This document shows, piece by piece, positions 41,417-50,293 of a DNA stretch of 64,000 nucleotides. Source of the stretch: Pseudoduganella armeniaca (GTDB lineage Bacteria; Pseudomonadota; Gammaproteobacteria; Burkholderiales; Burkholderiaceae_D); contig NZ_CP028324.1 in NCBI RefSeq assembly GCF_003028855.1, positions 868,001-932,000 on the forward strand, written 5' to 3'. How positions within the stretch are numbered: the first letter of the stretch is position 1; each line of letters starts with the position of its first letter. Under the pieces are notes generated by a model that made no database searches, was not told the origin of the DNA, and was given only the letters and a program-made list of their open reading frames with translations. A program made the position numbers and the translations under genes.

Positions 41417-41471
41417 CTTTTGATAATGCAAAAAAGACAATATTATAGCCGATGCCCGCCGAGGTTACGGT

Positions 41472-42380
41472 TCAAATGCCGGGAATCGTGTTGCTGCCGT
41501 CGCGCAGCTGGTAACGCTTGCCGTCGTAGACGTAGCGCACATTGGCGTTGAGCGACTTGCGTACGCGCTCGACCGCCTCATCCTCGTCTTTCGGCTCGGC
41601 ATCCGGATGCTTGGCGTTGTCTTCGTAGCCAGTGATCGCCAGTACCAGGTCGTCGTAGGCGGCGCTGCCCGGTTCGAAGTGCCACTGCGCTTCGGCTTCC
41701 CAGCACGTATCGGTGGAGGGGCCGCAGGCGCCGTCGTTGCCCGAGTAGACGGGGATGCTTTCGCCGACGAGATCGGCAATCTTGTCGGCCAACGGATCGA
41801 ACAGCGCCAGCAAGGTGATCGTCTGGCCCTGCCAGGTACCGCCGTGCAGCACGGCCAGCCCGATCTTGTCCTTCGTCAGGTTGACCCATTTGAGTTCTCC
41901 GAGCTGGCCGAACGAGCCAAGCGACGCCACGCTTTCATGGCGCCGGCGTACGTGCCATTGGCCGTCTTTATTGTCCAGCAAATAGAGGCTGAGCAGACCG
42001 GAAGAGGCGTGGCCGGACATCGGCTCGCCATCGCCGTCCGCCATTTCGCCGTTTACCGCCAGCACGGTCTCGCCGTTCGGCAGCCGGGTCGAGCCGACGC
42101 CGGTCACGACCATGGGCAGGCGTTTGCGGCGGTCGTCCGGATCGGTCATGTCGGCCAGCGCGTTGCCCTTGGCGGGGCGGTAGTGGCTGCCGAAGACCAC
42201 GCGCATCAGCTCGGCATAGGTATCGCTGACGGCCGGCGTGGCGGCGGCCGGCACGCTGGCGGCCTCTGGCACCGTGGCCTTCGTGATTCGGGTCGGCGCC
42301 GCGTTGGCCGGCTGCTCGCGCGAGCAGGCACTCAACAAGAAGCCAGCCGCCAGGAGGGCGGCCAAAAGCGGGTATTTCAT
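41472..42380 (-). CDS. Putative lipoprotein, paralog 3 of 3
   Basis: 302 residues with lipobox GFLLSACSRE. It has YAELMRVVFGSHYR, LPNGETVLAVNGE, LSLYLLDNKDGQWHVRRRHE, FDPLADKIADLVGESIPVYSG, a Cys pair around CWEAEAQW, and the end YQLRDGSNTIPGI. It is the first gene of the three-gene tandem array. The divergence among copies suggests an old duplication. No known domain is recognised. Confidence 0.7.
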   Translation of the reverse strand: MKYPLLAALLAAGFLLSACSREQPANAAPTRITKATVPEAASVPAAATPAVSDTYAELMRVVFGSHYRPAKGNALADMTDPDDRRKRLPMVVTGVGSTRLPNGETVLAVNGEMADGDGEPMSGHASSGLLSLYLLDNKDGQWHVRRRHESVASLGSFGQLGELKWVNLTKDKIGLAVLHGGTWQGQTITLLALFDPLADKIADLVGESIPVYSGNDGACGPSTDTCWEAEAQWHFEPGSAAYDDLVLAITGYEDNAKHPDAEPKDEDEAVERVRKSLNANVRYVYDGKRYQLRDGSNTIPGI

Positions 42381-42456
42381 TGCTGTTGTTCTTAATGGAA
42401 AAGCAATGAATATAGACGAAAACGGCGGCCAGCGCGACCGCCGCCGCCGCGCGGCC

Positions 42457-43761
42457 TTATTTACCCGCCGGCGCCACCCGCCAGATCGTGTTGCCCACGT
42501 CGTCGGCCACCAGCAGCGCGCCGTCTTTGGCGACGGCCACGCCGACCGGGCGGCCGTTGGCTTTGTCGTCCTTGTCCAGGAAGCCCGTCAGGAAGTCCTG
42601 CGGCGGGCCGGCCGGCTTGCCGTCCGCGAACGGCACGTAGACGACCTTGTAGCCGCTGTGCGGCTTGCGGTTCCAGGAGCCGTGCATGCCGATGAAGGCG
42701 CCGCCGTGGTAGCTGGCGGGGAAGGCGCTGCCTTCGTAGAACGCCAGGCCGAGCGCGGCCGTATGCGCGCCCAGCGCGTAGTCGGGCACGATGGCCTTGC
42801 TGACCAGGTCCGGGCGCGTTTCCTTGACGCGGGCGTCCACGTTGGGGCCGTACCAGCTGTAGGGCCAGCCGTAGAAGCCGCCGTCCTTGACGGAGGTCAA
42901 GTAGTCCGGCACGAGGTCATTGCCCAGTTCGTCGCGCTCATTGACGACCGTCCACAACGCCTTCGCTTTAGGCTCCCATGCCATGCCGTTCGGGTTGCGC
43001 AGGCCGGTGGCGAACAGGCGCGACTTGCCGGTGGCGCGCTCCAGTTCCCAGATGGCGGCGCGGCCTTCTTCCTTGTCGATGCCGTTCTCGGCCACGTTGC
43101 TGTTCGAGCCCACCGTCATGTACAGGAACTTGCCGTCCGGGCTGGCGATGATGTTCTTGGTCCAGTGGTGGTTCAGCGGCCCGGCGGGCAGGCTCATCAC
43201 CTTGACGCCGGCGGTCGTGATGGCCGTCTTGCCTTCCTCATACGCGAAGCGCATCACGGCATCGGAATTGGCGACATAAAAATCCTTGCCGACCAGGGTC
43301 ATGCCGAACGGCGAGTTCAGGTTCTTCAGGAAGACGGTGCGCGTCTTCGCGGCGCCGTTGGCGTCCACGTCGCGCAGCAGCGTGATGCGGTTGGCGGACG
43401 GCGTCACGGCGCCCGCCTTTTTCATCTGCATCTGCATGATCTTGCCCTTGATGCCCTTGCTGTCCTCCGGCTTGGGCGGCGCGTTGGTTTCCGCTACCAG
43501 CACGTCGCCGTTCGGCAGCACGTACAGCCAGCGCGGATGGTCGAGGTTACGGGCGTAGGCCGTGACCGTGAAGCCGGCCGGCGCGACGGGCTTCTCGTCG
43601 CCCTTCCACACGTCGACGGGGGCCACGTTGACGGTCGGGATCAGGTTCTTTTCCGGCTCCGGCAGCTTGGGATTGGGGCCGTAGCCGACCGGATACTGGG
43701 GCGGTTGCGCCAGGGCGGCGCCGCTGGCGAGCACGGCGCCGAGAGCGATCATGCGGTTCAT
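42457..43761 (-). CDS. Sorbosone dehydrogenase / PQQ-type soluble glucose dehydrogenase-like protein
   Basis: 434 residues with a signal peptide (MNRMIALGAVLASGAALAQ). It is a six-bladed beta-propeller of the GSDH family: LDHPRWLYVLPNGDVLVAET, NSPFGMTLVGKDFYVANSD, KNIIASPDGKFLYMTVGSNS, GLRNPNGMAWEP, VNERDELGNDLVPDYLTSV, GFYGWPYSWYG and FIGMHGSWNRKPHSGYKVVY. It is probably a periplasmic PQQ-dependent aldose/sorbosone-type dehydrogenase; the substrate is not known. The start at 43761 begins the signal peptide. Confidence 0.85.
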   Translation of the reverse strand: MNRMIALGAVLASGAALAQPPQYPVGYGPNPKLPEPEKNLIPTVNVAPVDVWKGDEKPVAPAGFTVTAYARNLDHPRWLYVLPNGDVLVAETNAPPKPEDSKGIKGKIMQMQMKKAGAVTPSANRITLLRDVDANGAAKTRTVFLKNLNSPFGMTLVGKDFYVANSDAVMRFAYEEGKTAITTAGVKVMSLPAGPLNHHWTKNIIASPDGKFLYMTVGSNSNVAENGIDKEEGRAAIWELERATGKSRLFATGLRNPNGMAWEPKAKALWTVVNERDELGNDLVPDYLTSVKDGGFYGWPYSWYGPNVDARVKETRPDLVSKAIVPDYALGAHTAALGLAFYEGSAFPASYHGGAFIGMHGSWNRKPHSGYKVVYVPFADGKPAGPPQDFLTGFLDKDDKANGRPVGVAVAKDGALLVADDVGNTIWRVAPAGK

Positions 43762-43775
43762 CGATGGTCCTGTGA

Positions 43776-44054
43776 TCAGTCGCGTTTGATTTCGGGCAGC
43801 GGCTTGGCCTGGGCGTCGCCGTTGCCGGGCGGGGCTTTCTGGATGCCGCGCGTCTCGCGCACGTCCGTGTCCACCAGGCCCTGGTCGATGTCGCGCGCGG
43901 CCTGCTCGATGCGGGTGCGCGGGCGCTGGTGCTCCACGCCCTGGGTCGATTCGTCGCGCTCGTGCGGCAGGCGCTTGCCGCCGGTCTGGCCGACTTCGAC
44001 ATCGGTGTTGACCTGGCGGTCCTTCTGGTTCGGCGAGGTTTCGTTGCTGCTCAT
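43776..44054 (-). CDS. Hypothetical small hydrophilic protein
   Basis: 92 residues, highly charged and without hydrophobic segments, probably disordered (MSSNETSPNQKDRQVNTDVE ... ERDESTQGVEHQRPRTR ... GNGDAQAKPLPEIKRD). I do not recognise the family. It lies 14 bases upstream of the sugar dehydrogenase-like gene on the same strand, so the two are probably co-transcribed. A ribosome-binding site AAGGACC is present before the ATG. Confidence 0.6.
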   Translation of the reverse strand: MSSNETSPNQKDRQVNTDVEVGQTGGKRLPHERDESTQGVEHQRPRTRIEQAARDIDQGLVDTDVRETRGIQKAPPGNGDAQAKPLPEIKRD

Positions 44055-44213
44055 GATAGGGTCCTTCCAAAAAACTTAACTGAATCACATCATATCGACG
44101 AACGTCGGCGTTGGTCGCGCGCTTGAACTGTTGGTTTATCGCCATTGTCGTGGTGCATTTTTTGCATGGAATGCGTACGATGAGGTTTTGACTTTTTTCC
44201 CGCGGACCCCAGC

Positions 44214-45137
44214 TTGAAACCAGCGACGATCGAAGCAGCCGGCCACCACGAGGTGCCGCCCCACTGCCGCAACTGCGGCGCCGCCGTCGGCGGCCATTAC
44301 TGCCCCGAGTGTGGCCAGGAAACGCGGCTGCACGTACCCAGCCTGGCCGAATTCGTCCATGAATTCATCGGCCATTACGTGGCGGTGGAAGGGCGGCTGT
44401 GGGGCACGCTGGTGCGCCTGCTGTTCCGGCCGGGCGCGCTGACCGCCGAATACCTGGCGGGACGCCGGCGCCGCTACGTGGAGCCGCTGCGGTTGTACCT
44501 GTCGCTGTCGATCCTGTTCTTTGCGTTGATGAAGCTGTCCAATACGGAACTGGTGCAGTTCAACAGCAAGGGCGATGGCGACAAGCCGGCCGTCACCCAG
44601 CAGCACGCGGGCAAGCCGGGCGGTCCCGTCATCGGCGGCGCCGAGGATCTGCCGGACGACATGCCGCATCACACCACCTTGCCCGCGCCGCTGGAGCGGC
44701 TGGCGCCGGGGTTCCGGCAATCGCTCGACCATTTCGACCGGATGAGCACCGAGCAGAAGAGCGAAGTCCTGCGGACCGGCTTTTATCACTATGCGCCCTA
44801 CGTGGTGTTCTGCCTGATGCCGCTGTTCGCGCTCTACCTGAAGCTGCTGTACCTGGGATCGGGCCGGCGCTACGGCGAGCACGTGCTGTTCGCGCTGCAC
44901 ACCAATGCCTTCGCGTTCGTGATGCTGGCGGCCTTCATCTATACGCCCGAGGGCTTCCTCAAGTTCGTGCTGTTCTGCTGGCTCGTGCTGTATTTGCCGT
45001 GGGCCATGAAGCGGGTCTATGGCAAGTCGCGCTGGGGCACCGCGTGGCGCTGGGTGCTGCTGTTCGGCCTGCATGGACTGTCGCTGGCGCTGGGTGTCGT
45101 CGCCGCATTGGGCCTGGGCGTCGCGTTCGCCCACTGA
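44214..45137 (+). CDS. DUF3667 domain membrane protein
   Basis: 307 residues. The N-terminal zinc ribbon HCRNCGAAVGGHYCPECGQE (CxxC...CxxC) is followed by LRLYLSLSILFFALMKL and four further membrane helices in the C-terminal half (VVFCLMPLFALYLKLLYL, HTNAFAFVMLAAFIY and others). This is the DUF3667 layout; the function is unknown. The start is TTG at 44214; no in-frame ATG gives the conserved N-terminus. Confidence 0.78.
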   Translation: MKPATIEAAGHHEVPPHCRNCGAAVGGHYCPECGQETRLHVPSLAEFVHEFIGHYVAVEGRLWGTLVRLLFRPGALTAEYLAGRRRRYVEPLRLYLSLSILFFALMKLSNTELVQFNSKGDGDKPAVTQQHAGKPGGPVIGGAEDLPDDMPHHTTLPAPLERLAPGFRQSLDHFDRMSTEQKSEVLRTGFYHYAPYVVFCLMPLFALYLKLLYLGSGRRYGEHVLFALHTNAFAFVMLAAFIYTPEGFLKFVLFCWLVLYLPWAMKRVYGKSRWGTAWRWVLLFGLHGLSLALGVVAALGLGVAFAH

Positions 45138-45144
45138 GCGTCAC

Positions 45145-45189
45145 TTGCGGTTCGGTCGCGCTCCACTTATACTGGTCAAATATACAGTA
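45145..45189 (+). promoter_or_regulatory. LexA-box-covered promoter of nadK-recN
   Basis: TTGCGG (45145-45150), a 17-base spacer and TATACT (45168-45173) form a sigma-70 promoter. The -10 is overlapped by TACTGGTCAAATATACAGTA (45170-45189), a CTG-N10-CAG match to the LexA consensus with TACTG/CAGTA dyad ends. SOS control of the operon is expected, since recN is a classical SOS gene. Confidence 0.75.
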
Positions 45190-45315
45190 TTTCACGGCGC
45201 CGCATGACCGGGCGGCGTTGGCAAATGGCGGAACGATCTGGAATGGTTTACTCTTCGGCGTGTCGTCCCGGGCGCCCGGGCCGGCGCCACCTTCACCTGA
45301 ACTGCTGAGTTTTCT

Positions 45316-46227
45316 ATGCCCGCCACGCCTGCCGCCGCCGCTTCCATCTACAACACGATCGCCCTGGTCGTGCGGCCCAACACGGCCGGGATCGAGGACT
45401 CCGTGCGCGACGTGCTGGCCTTCCTGCGCCAGGAAGGCTACAGCGTGGTGTTCGAGACCGAAACGGCGGAGCACCTGAACATGCCGGAGATCCCGTCGAT
45501 GAGCCCGCAGGGCATCGGCGAGAAGGCGGACGTGGCGCTGGTGATGGGCGGCGACGGCACGATGCTGGGCATCGCGCGCCAGCTGGCGTCCTACGAAGTG
45601 CCGCTGATCGGCATCAACCAGGGCCGGCTGGGCTTCATGACGGATATTCCGCTGGAAGGCATGCTGCCCGTGCTGGGCAAGATCCTGCGCGGCAAGCACA
45701 AGGCCGAGCGCCGCACCTTGCTGGAAGGGCGGGTGCTGCGCGACGGCAAGCCGATCCACATCGGCCTGGCGGTCAACGACGTGGTCGTGTCGCGCGGCGC
45801 CGGCGCCGGCATGGTGGAGCTGCGCGTCGAGGTCGACGAGCATTTCATGTACAACCAGCGTTCGGACGGCCTGATCGTCTCCACGCCCACGGGCTCGACG
45901 GCCTATGCGCTGTCGGCCGGCGGGCCGCTGCTGCATCCCACGCTGGGCGGCATCGTGCTGGTGCCGATCGCTCCGCACGCGCTGTCGAACCGGCCCATCG
46001 TGTTGCCCGACTCCAGCGAGATCGTCATGGAAATCATCCGCGGCCGCGACATCACGGTGAACTTCGACATGCAGACGTTCGCCAGCCTGCAACCGCAGGA
46101 CCGCATCCACATCCGCCGCTCGCCGCACACCATCACCTTCCTGCATCCGGAAGGCTGGAGCTACTACAACACGCTGCGCAAGAAACTGCACTGGAACGAG
46201 TACCCGTCCAGCGACGGGAAAATCTGA
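45316..46227 (+). CDS. nadK: NAD kinase
   Basis: 303 residues. The GGDGT motif is in ALVMGGDGTMLGIARQL, with IGINQGRLGFMTDI and VNDVVVSRGAGAGM following, then SDGLIVSTPTGSTAYALSAGGP, all diagnostic of NadK, which phosphorylates NAD to NADP. It is followed by recN after 14 bases and shares its LexA-box promoter. Confidence 0.96.
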   Translation: MPATPAAAASIYNTIALVVRPNTAGIEDSVRDVLAFLRQEGYSVVFETETAEHLNMPEIPSMSPQGIGEKADVALVMGGDGTMLGIARQLASYEVPLIGINQGRLGFMTDIPLEGMLPVLGKILRGKHKAERRTLLEGRVLRDGKPIHIGLAVNDVVVSRGAGAGMVELRVEVDEHFMYNQRSDGLIVSTPTGSTAYALSAGGPLLHPTLGGIVLVPIAPHALSNRPIVLPDSSEIVMEIIRGRDITVNFDMQTFASLQPQDRIHIRRSPHTITFLHPEGWSYYNTLRKKLHWNEYPSSDGKI

Positions 46228-46241
46228 ACAACCTGGAACCT

Positions 46242-47888
46242 ATGCTTCGTACACTGTCCATCCGCGACTTCGTCATTGTCGATGTAATTGAACTGGAATT
46301 TTCCGCCGGCTTCACGGTGTTTACGGGCGAAACGGGCGCCGGCAAGTCGATTCTGATCGACGCGCTGACCCTGGCGCTGGGCGGACGCGGCGACGCCTCC
46401 GTCGTGCGCGAGGGCGCTCCCAAGGCCGACATCACGGCCGACTTCGCGGTGACGGCGCAGGCGCAGGCCTGGCTCGACGCGCACGAGTTCGCCTCCGAGG
46501 ACGGTGGCGCGCTGCTGCGCCGCGTGATCGACAATGCGGGCCGCTCGAAGGCCTACATCAACGGCATCGCCGCCACCGCCGCGCAGTTGCGCGAGTTGGG
46601 CGACCTGCTGGTGGACATCCACGGCCAGCACGCGCACCAGTCGCTGCTGAAGACGGAAGCGCAGCGCGAGCTGCTGGACAACCAGGCCGGCGCCAACGTG
46701 CGCGACGTCGCGCTGGCCTATAAAGCCTGGCGCGCGGTGGCCAAGCAGCTGGAGGAGTTCGAGACCAACGCGGCCAACGTGCTGCTGGAACGCGAGCGCC
46801 TGGAATGGCAGGTGGGCGAGCTGGACAAGCTGGCCGCGAAGCCGGGCGAATGGACCGAGATCGGCAACGAGCACAGCCGCCTGTCGCATGCCGCCAGCCT
46901 GCTGGAAGGGGCGCAGGAAGCGCTGGCCGTCATCTCCGAATCGGACGAACAGCCGATCGTCTCGCAGCTGGCGTCGCTGAACCAGAAGCTGACCAAGCTC
47001 GTTTCCGTCGATACGGAATTGCAGCCGGTCGTCGATTTGATCGAGTCGGCCCGTATCCAGCTGCAGGAATCGGTCTACGCGCTGAACACCTACCTCGACC
47101 GCGTGGAACTGGATCCGGACCGGCTGCGCCAGGTCGATGCGCGCATGGAAGCGCTGCACTCGGCGGCGCGCAAGTTCCGCGTCGATGCGGACGAGCTGCC
47201 GGCCGAGCACGCGCGCCTGGCGGCGCAGCTGGCGCAACTGGCGGACGCGACGGATATGGAAGGGCTGCGCAAGCAGGAAGCCAAACTGAAGGCCGAATAC
47301 ATGGCGCTGGCGCAGCAGTTGTCGGCCACGCGGGCGGCGGCCGCAAAGGCGCTGGGCGAAGCGGTCACGCAGGCGATGCAGGACCTGAACATGACGGGCG
47401 GGCGCTTCGAAGTGGCGCTGCATCCGTCCGAGCCGTCCGCCAAGGGGCTGGAGCAGATCGAGTTCATGGTGGCGGGCCATGCCGGCGTGCTGCCGCGGCC
47501 GCTGGCCAAGGTGGCGTCCGGCGGCGAACTGGCGCGGATCTCGCTGGCGATTTCCGTCATCACGTCGCATGCGACAACGGTGCCGACCTTGATCTTCGAC
47601 GAAGTGGACAGCGGCATCGGCGGCGGCGTGGCCGAAGTGGTGGGGCGCCTGCTGAAGCGGCTGGGCCAGGAACGGCAGGTGCTGTGCGTGACCCACCTGC
47701 CGCAGGTGGCCAGCCAGGGCAACAGCCACTTCCAGGTGGCGAAAAGCACGCTGGAAAACGGCAAGACGGCCTCGCGCATCGAAGTGCTCGATGCCAAGGC
47801 GCGGGTGGAGGAAGTGGCGCGCATGCTGGGCGGGCTGGAGATCACGGCCACGACGCGCAAGCATGCCAGGGAGTTGCTGGCTTCTTGA
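46242..47888 (+). CDS. recN: DNA repair protein RecN
   Basis: 548-residue SMC-like ATPase: LRTLSIRDFVIVDVIELEF, Walker A TGETGAGKSILIDAL, a long coiled coil (about 150-370), the ABC signature ASGGELARISLAISV, Walker B TLIFDEVDSGIGGGVAEVVG, and CVTHLPQVASQGN. It acts early in double-strand break repair and is strongly SOS-induced. Second gene of the nadK-recN operon, followed by a large inverted repeat. Confidence 0.97.
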   Translation: MLRTLSIRDFVIVDVIELEFSAGFTVFTGETGAGKSILIDALTLALGGRGDASVVREGAPKADITADFAVTAQAQAWLDAHEFASEDGGALLRRVIDNAGRSKAYINGIAATAAQLRELGDLLVDIHGQHAHQSLLKTEAQRELLDNQAGANVRDVALAYKAWRAVAKQLEEFETNAANVLLERERLEWQVGELDKLAAKPGEWTEIGNEHSRLSHAASLLEGAQEALAVISESDEQPIVSQLASLNQKLTKLVSVDTELQPVVDLIESARIQLQESVYALNTYLDRVELDPDRLRQVDARMEALHSAARKFRVDADELPAEHARLAAQLAQLADATDMEGLRKQEAKLKAEYMALAQQLSATRAAAAKALGEAVTQAMQDLNMTGGRFEVALHPSEPSAKGLEQIEFMVAGHAGVLPRPLAKVASGGELARISLAISVITSHATTVPTLIFDEVDSGIGGGVAEVVGRLLKRLGQERQVLCVTHLPQVASQGNSHFQVAKSTLENGKTASRIEVLDAKARVEEVARMLGGLEITATTRKHARELLAS

Positions 47889-47910
47889 CGGCTCTCACGA
47901 GACAGATGAG

Positions 47911-48017
47911 CTTGGGGTCTGTCCCCGCAGGGGACTGACCCCGGTTTTAATCGTTAACATTGCTCTGCTTGTCCGATGAAAACCGGGGTCAGTCCCCATA
48001 CGGGGACAGACCCCAAG
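47911..48017. repeat. Large inverted repeat (GGGGTCTGTCCCC / GGGGACTGACCCC) after recN
   Basis: The left arm 47911-47948 and right arm 47979-48017 are nearly perfect inverted copies separated by 30 bases. Each arm contains two small palindromes (GGGGTCTGTCCCC and GGGGACTGACCCC). The element sits between the converging recN and the 48038 gene, so each gene gets a strong terminator. Confidence 0.8.
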
Positions 48018-48037
48018 CCTTGACACCTTGCGTGTCC

Positions 48038-48802
48038 TCAACCCTTACAGCCGGCCAACTCAAACCCCGGATACCCCGCCCGCGGCAACGTCCGCAGCCA
48101 CCCCGGCAAGTCCACCGATGCCGGCAGCGCCTTCTGCAGCGCCCGCAGCTCGCGGCAAGCAAAAACCGTGTCGGCCGCAGCCACCAGCGCCGCCGCCATC
48201 GCCCGGTAATGCACGCGCGGCCTACCTTCCCGCTTCAAGGCTTCGTAATAATCCAGATACAACGGCCGCGCCGTGACACTGAAGTCGCGCCGGAACGCCG
48301 GCTTGTCGGCCGCGCCATCCAGCACATACACGAACGGGAAATAGACTGGACCGGTAACGCCGGGGAACACATCCCGCCGCAACACGCGCGTGCGCAGGAA
48401 GCCATGCCGGTCGATGCCGATCGGCGCCGGGTTGTCGTAATAGTCCAGTTGCGCCACCGGCGCCGGCTCGGGCGTCAGGCGGAACAGCGTCTTGGTGTAA
48501 TGGCGTCCGCCCAGGTGGCCGCACAGCGCGACAAAGTCGCCGCCGACGTATTCGGCACCGGGTTCGTCGCCGCAGCCGGGCCGCAGCGCCGTCTTTTCCT
48601 GGTAGATGCTGACGAGGCCGTCCTCGCGTGTCACGTGGATGACGCCGATGACTTCGCCCTGCAGGTCGCCCTCGGCGGTCTCCAGGCTTTCCTGGTACGA
48701 GAAGGTATGGCCAGCATGCGTCAGCACGGCGTTGTGCGCCGCGGCCGGCAGCGTAAGGCAGGCCAGGGCGCTGGCCAGCCAAGCGGAGAAGTGATTTTTC
48801 AT
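48038..48802 (-). CDS. Hypothetical secreted protein
   Basis: 254 residues with a signal peptide (MKNHFSAWLASALACLTLPAAA). I do not recognise the domain. Visible features are HNAVLTHAGHTFSYQESLE, several Cys and a Tyr-rich segment (PLYLDYYEALKREG). The start at 48802 begins the signal peptide; longer starts overlap the hemH promoter side. It is divergent from hemH, 98 bases away. Confidence 0.65.
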   Translation of the reverse strand: MKNHFSAWLASALACLTLPAAAHNAVLTHAGHTFSYQESLETAEGDLQGEVIGVIHVTREDGLVSIYQEKTALRPGCGDEPGAEYVGGDFVALCGHLGGRHYTKTLFRLTPEPAPVAQLDYYDNPAPIGIDRHGFLRTRVLRRDVFPGVTGPVYFPFVYVLDGAADKPAFRRDFSVTARPLYLDYYEALKREGRPRVHYRAMAAALVAAADTVFACRELRALQKALPASVDLPGWLRTLPRAGYPGFELAGCKG

Positions 48803-48900
48803 TATGAAGATGATAACGCATGGCGCCGCGAGCGGGTGCGCCGCGCCGGTCGGGTTCCTCCGCCTATAATGGGCTTCTCTCGCATAGAACAATAACAGCC

Positions 48901-50010
48901 ATGCCTTTTGCCAAAGAACCTCCCCACCAGCACGGTACCGTCAGCAGCAGCGCCGTCGTGCTGGTCAACCTGGGTACGCCCGACGAGCCCACGCGCGGCG
49001 CCGTGCGGCGTTACCTGAAGCAGTTCCTGTCCGATCCACGTGTGGTCGAGATTCCACGGGCCGTCTGGTGGTTCATCCTGCACGGCATCATCCTGCCGTT
49101 CCGCTCGGGCGCCTCGGCAAAAAAATACGCGTCGATCTGGACCCGTGACGGTTCGCCCTTGCGCGTCCACACCAGCAACCAGGCCATGCTGCTGCATGAG
49201 GCGCTGGGCGAGCGCGGCCATGGCGACGTGACAGTGGCGATGGCCATGCGCTACGGCTCGCCATCGCTGCCGGACGTGCTGGCGCGCCTGAAGGCGGACG
49301 GCTGCGACCGCATCGTCGTCCTGCCCGCCTATCCCCAGTATTCGGGCACGACCACGGGTTCCATCTGGGATGCCGTGTTTGCCCACTACCGCAAGATCCG
49401 CAACATCCCCGAACTGCGCCTGGTGAAGAACTACCACGACCACGATGGCTATATCGAGGCCCTGCGCCAGAACATCCTGGCACACTGGGAGGCGCATGGG
49501 CGTGGCGAAAAACTCGTCATGAGTTTCCACGGCGTGCCCAAGCGCACCTTGCTGCTGGGCGACCCGTACCACTGCGAATGCCACAAGACGGCGCGGCTGC
49601 TGGCGGCCCGGCTGAAACTGAAACCGGAGGAGTACATCGTCACGTTCCAGTCGCGTTTCGGCAAGGCCGAGTGGCTGCAGCCGTACACCGCGCCGACCGT
49701 CGCCCAGCTGGCCAAGGACGGTGTGCGCCGTCTCGATGTGATCTGCCCGGGCTTCACCAGCGATTGCCTGGAAACGCTGGAAGAGATCGCCATGGAGGTG
49801 CGGCACGATTTCCTCGCCAATGGCGGCGAGGACTTTCACTATATCCCCTGTCTGAACGAAAACCCCGACTGGATCGCCGCGCTGGCCGAGATCGCCGAAC
49901 AGCACATGATCGGTTGGCCGACGATGATGACGCCGACCCAGCGCACGCTGCGCCAGCACGACGCCGACAAGGGCCGCGAAGCGGCACTGGCCAAGGGCGC
50001 CCCGCAGTAA
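48901..50010 (+). CDS. hemH: Ferrochelatase
   Basis: 369 residues. It has VVLVNLGTPDEPTRGAVRRYLKQFLSD-type N-terminal sequence, the catalytic His in VMSFHGVPKR, DPYHCECHKTARL, VTFQSRFGKAEWLQPYT and the acidic CPGFTSDCLETLEEI, all HemH signatures. It inserts Fe2+ into protoporphyrin IX, the last step of haem synthesis. The ATG at 48901 is the start giving the standard N-terminus; a TATAAT lies 30 bases upstream. Confidence 0.96.
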   Translation: MPFAKEPPHQHGTVSSSAVVLVNLGTPDEPTRGAVRRYLKQFLSDPRVVEIPRAVWWFILHGIILPFRSGASAKKYASIWTRDGSPLRVHTSNQAMLLHEALGERGHGDVTVAMAMRYGSPSLPDVLARLKADGCDRIVVLPAYPQYSGTTTGSIWDAVFAHYRKIRNIPELRLVKNYHDHDGYIEALRQNILAHWEAHGRGEKLVMSFHGVPKRTLLLGDPYHCECHKTARLLAARLKLKPEEYIVTFQSRFGKAEWLQPYTAPTVAQLAKDGVRRLDVICPGFTSDCLETLEEIAMEVRHDFLANGGEDFHYIPCLNENPDWIAALAEIAEQHMIGWPTMMTPTQRTLRQHDADKGREAALAKGAPQ

Positions 50011-50185
50011 GACCATTCCGTTGCAAAATCGTCACCGGCAACTGCTGTTAGCACTTGCCGGAGACGAGTGCCAGCCTGTTAAAATATCCCGTTGCGGGTA
50101 TCCGTTGCGCTGTCTTTTCCATGTCCAGCCCTTCTGATGAGCACATTATGTGCGCTGTCGCATGGACAAAAGAAAAACAATAACC

Positions 50186-50213
50186 CTTGAAATGGTAGGG
50201 GATAGGCCCATAT
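50186..50213 (+). promoter_or_regulatory. Sigma-32 (RpoH) heat-shock promoter of grpE-dnaK
   Basis: CTTGAAA (50186-50192), exactly 13 bases, then GCCCATAT (50206-50213), against the consensus CTTGAAA-N13-CCCCATNT. It lies 80 bases before the grpE ATG. Heat induction of the chaperone operon is expected. Confidence 0.85.
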
Positions 50214-50293
50214 GCGGCGCAGCGCAACAGGGATCGCGCACGGTGTTTGCGCTTCCCCGGCAATGTCAAACAACAGATTGTAGGAGTCTATAG

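Noticed and set aside
39690..42380. The three lipoproteins as one gene broken by frameshifts.
   Set aside because: Each has its own lipobox, complete block order and stop; they are separate paralogs.
47911..48017. Inverted repeat after recN as the ends of an insertion sequence.
   Set aside because: Only 30 bases lie between the arms, there is no transposase or target duplication, and similar elements follow many other genes.
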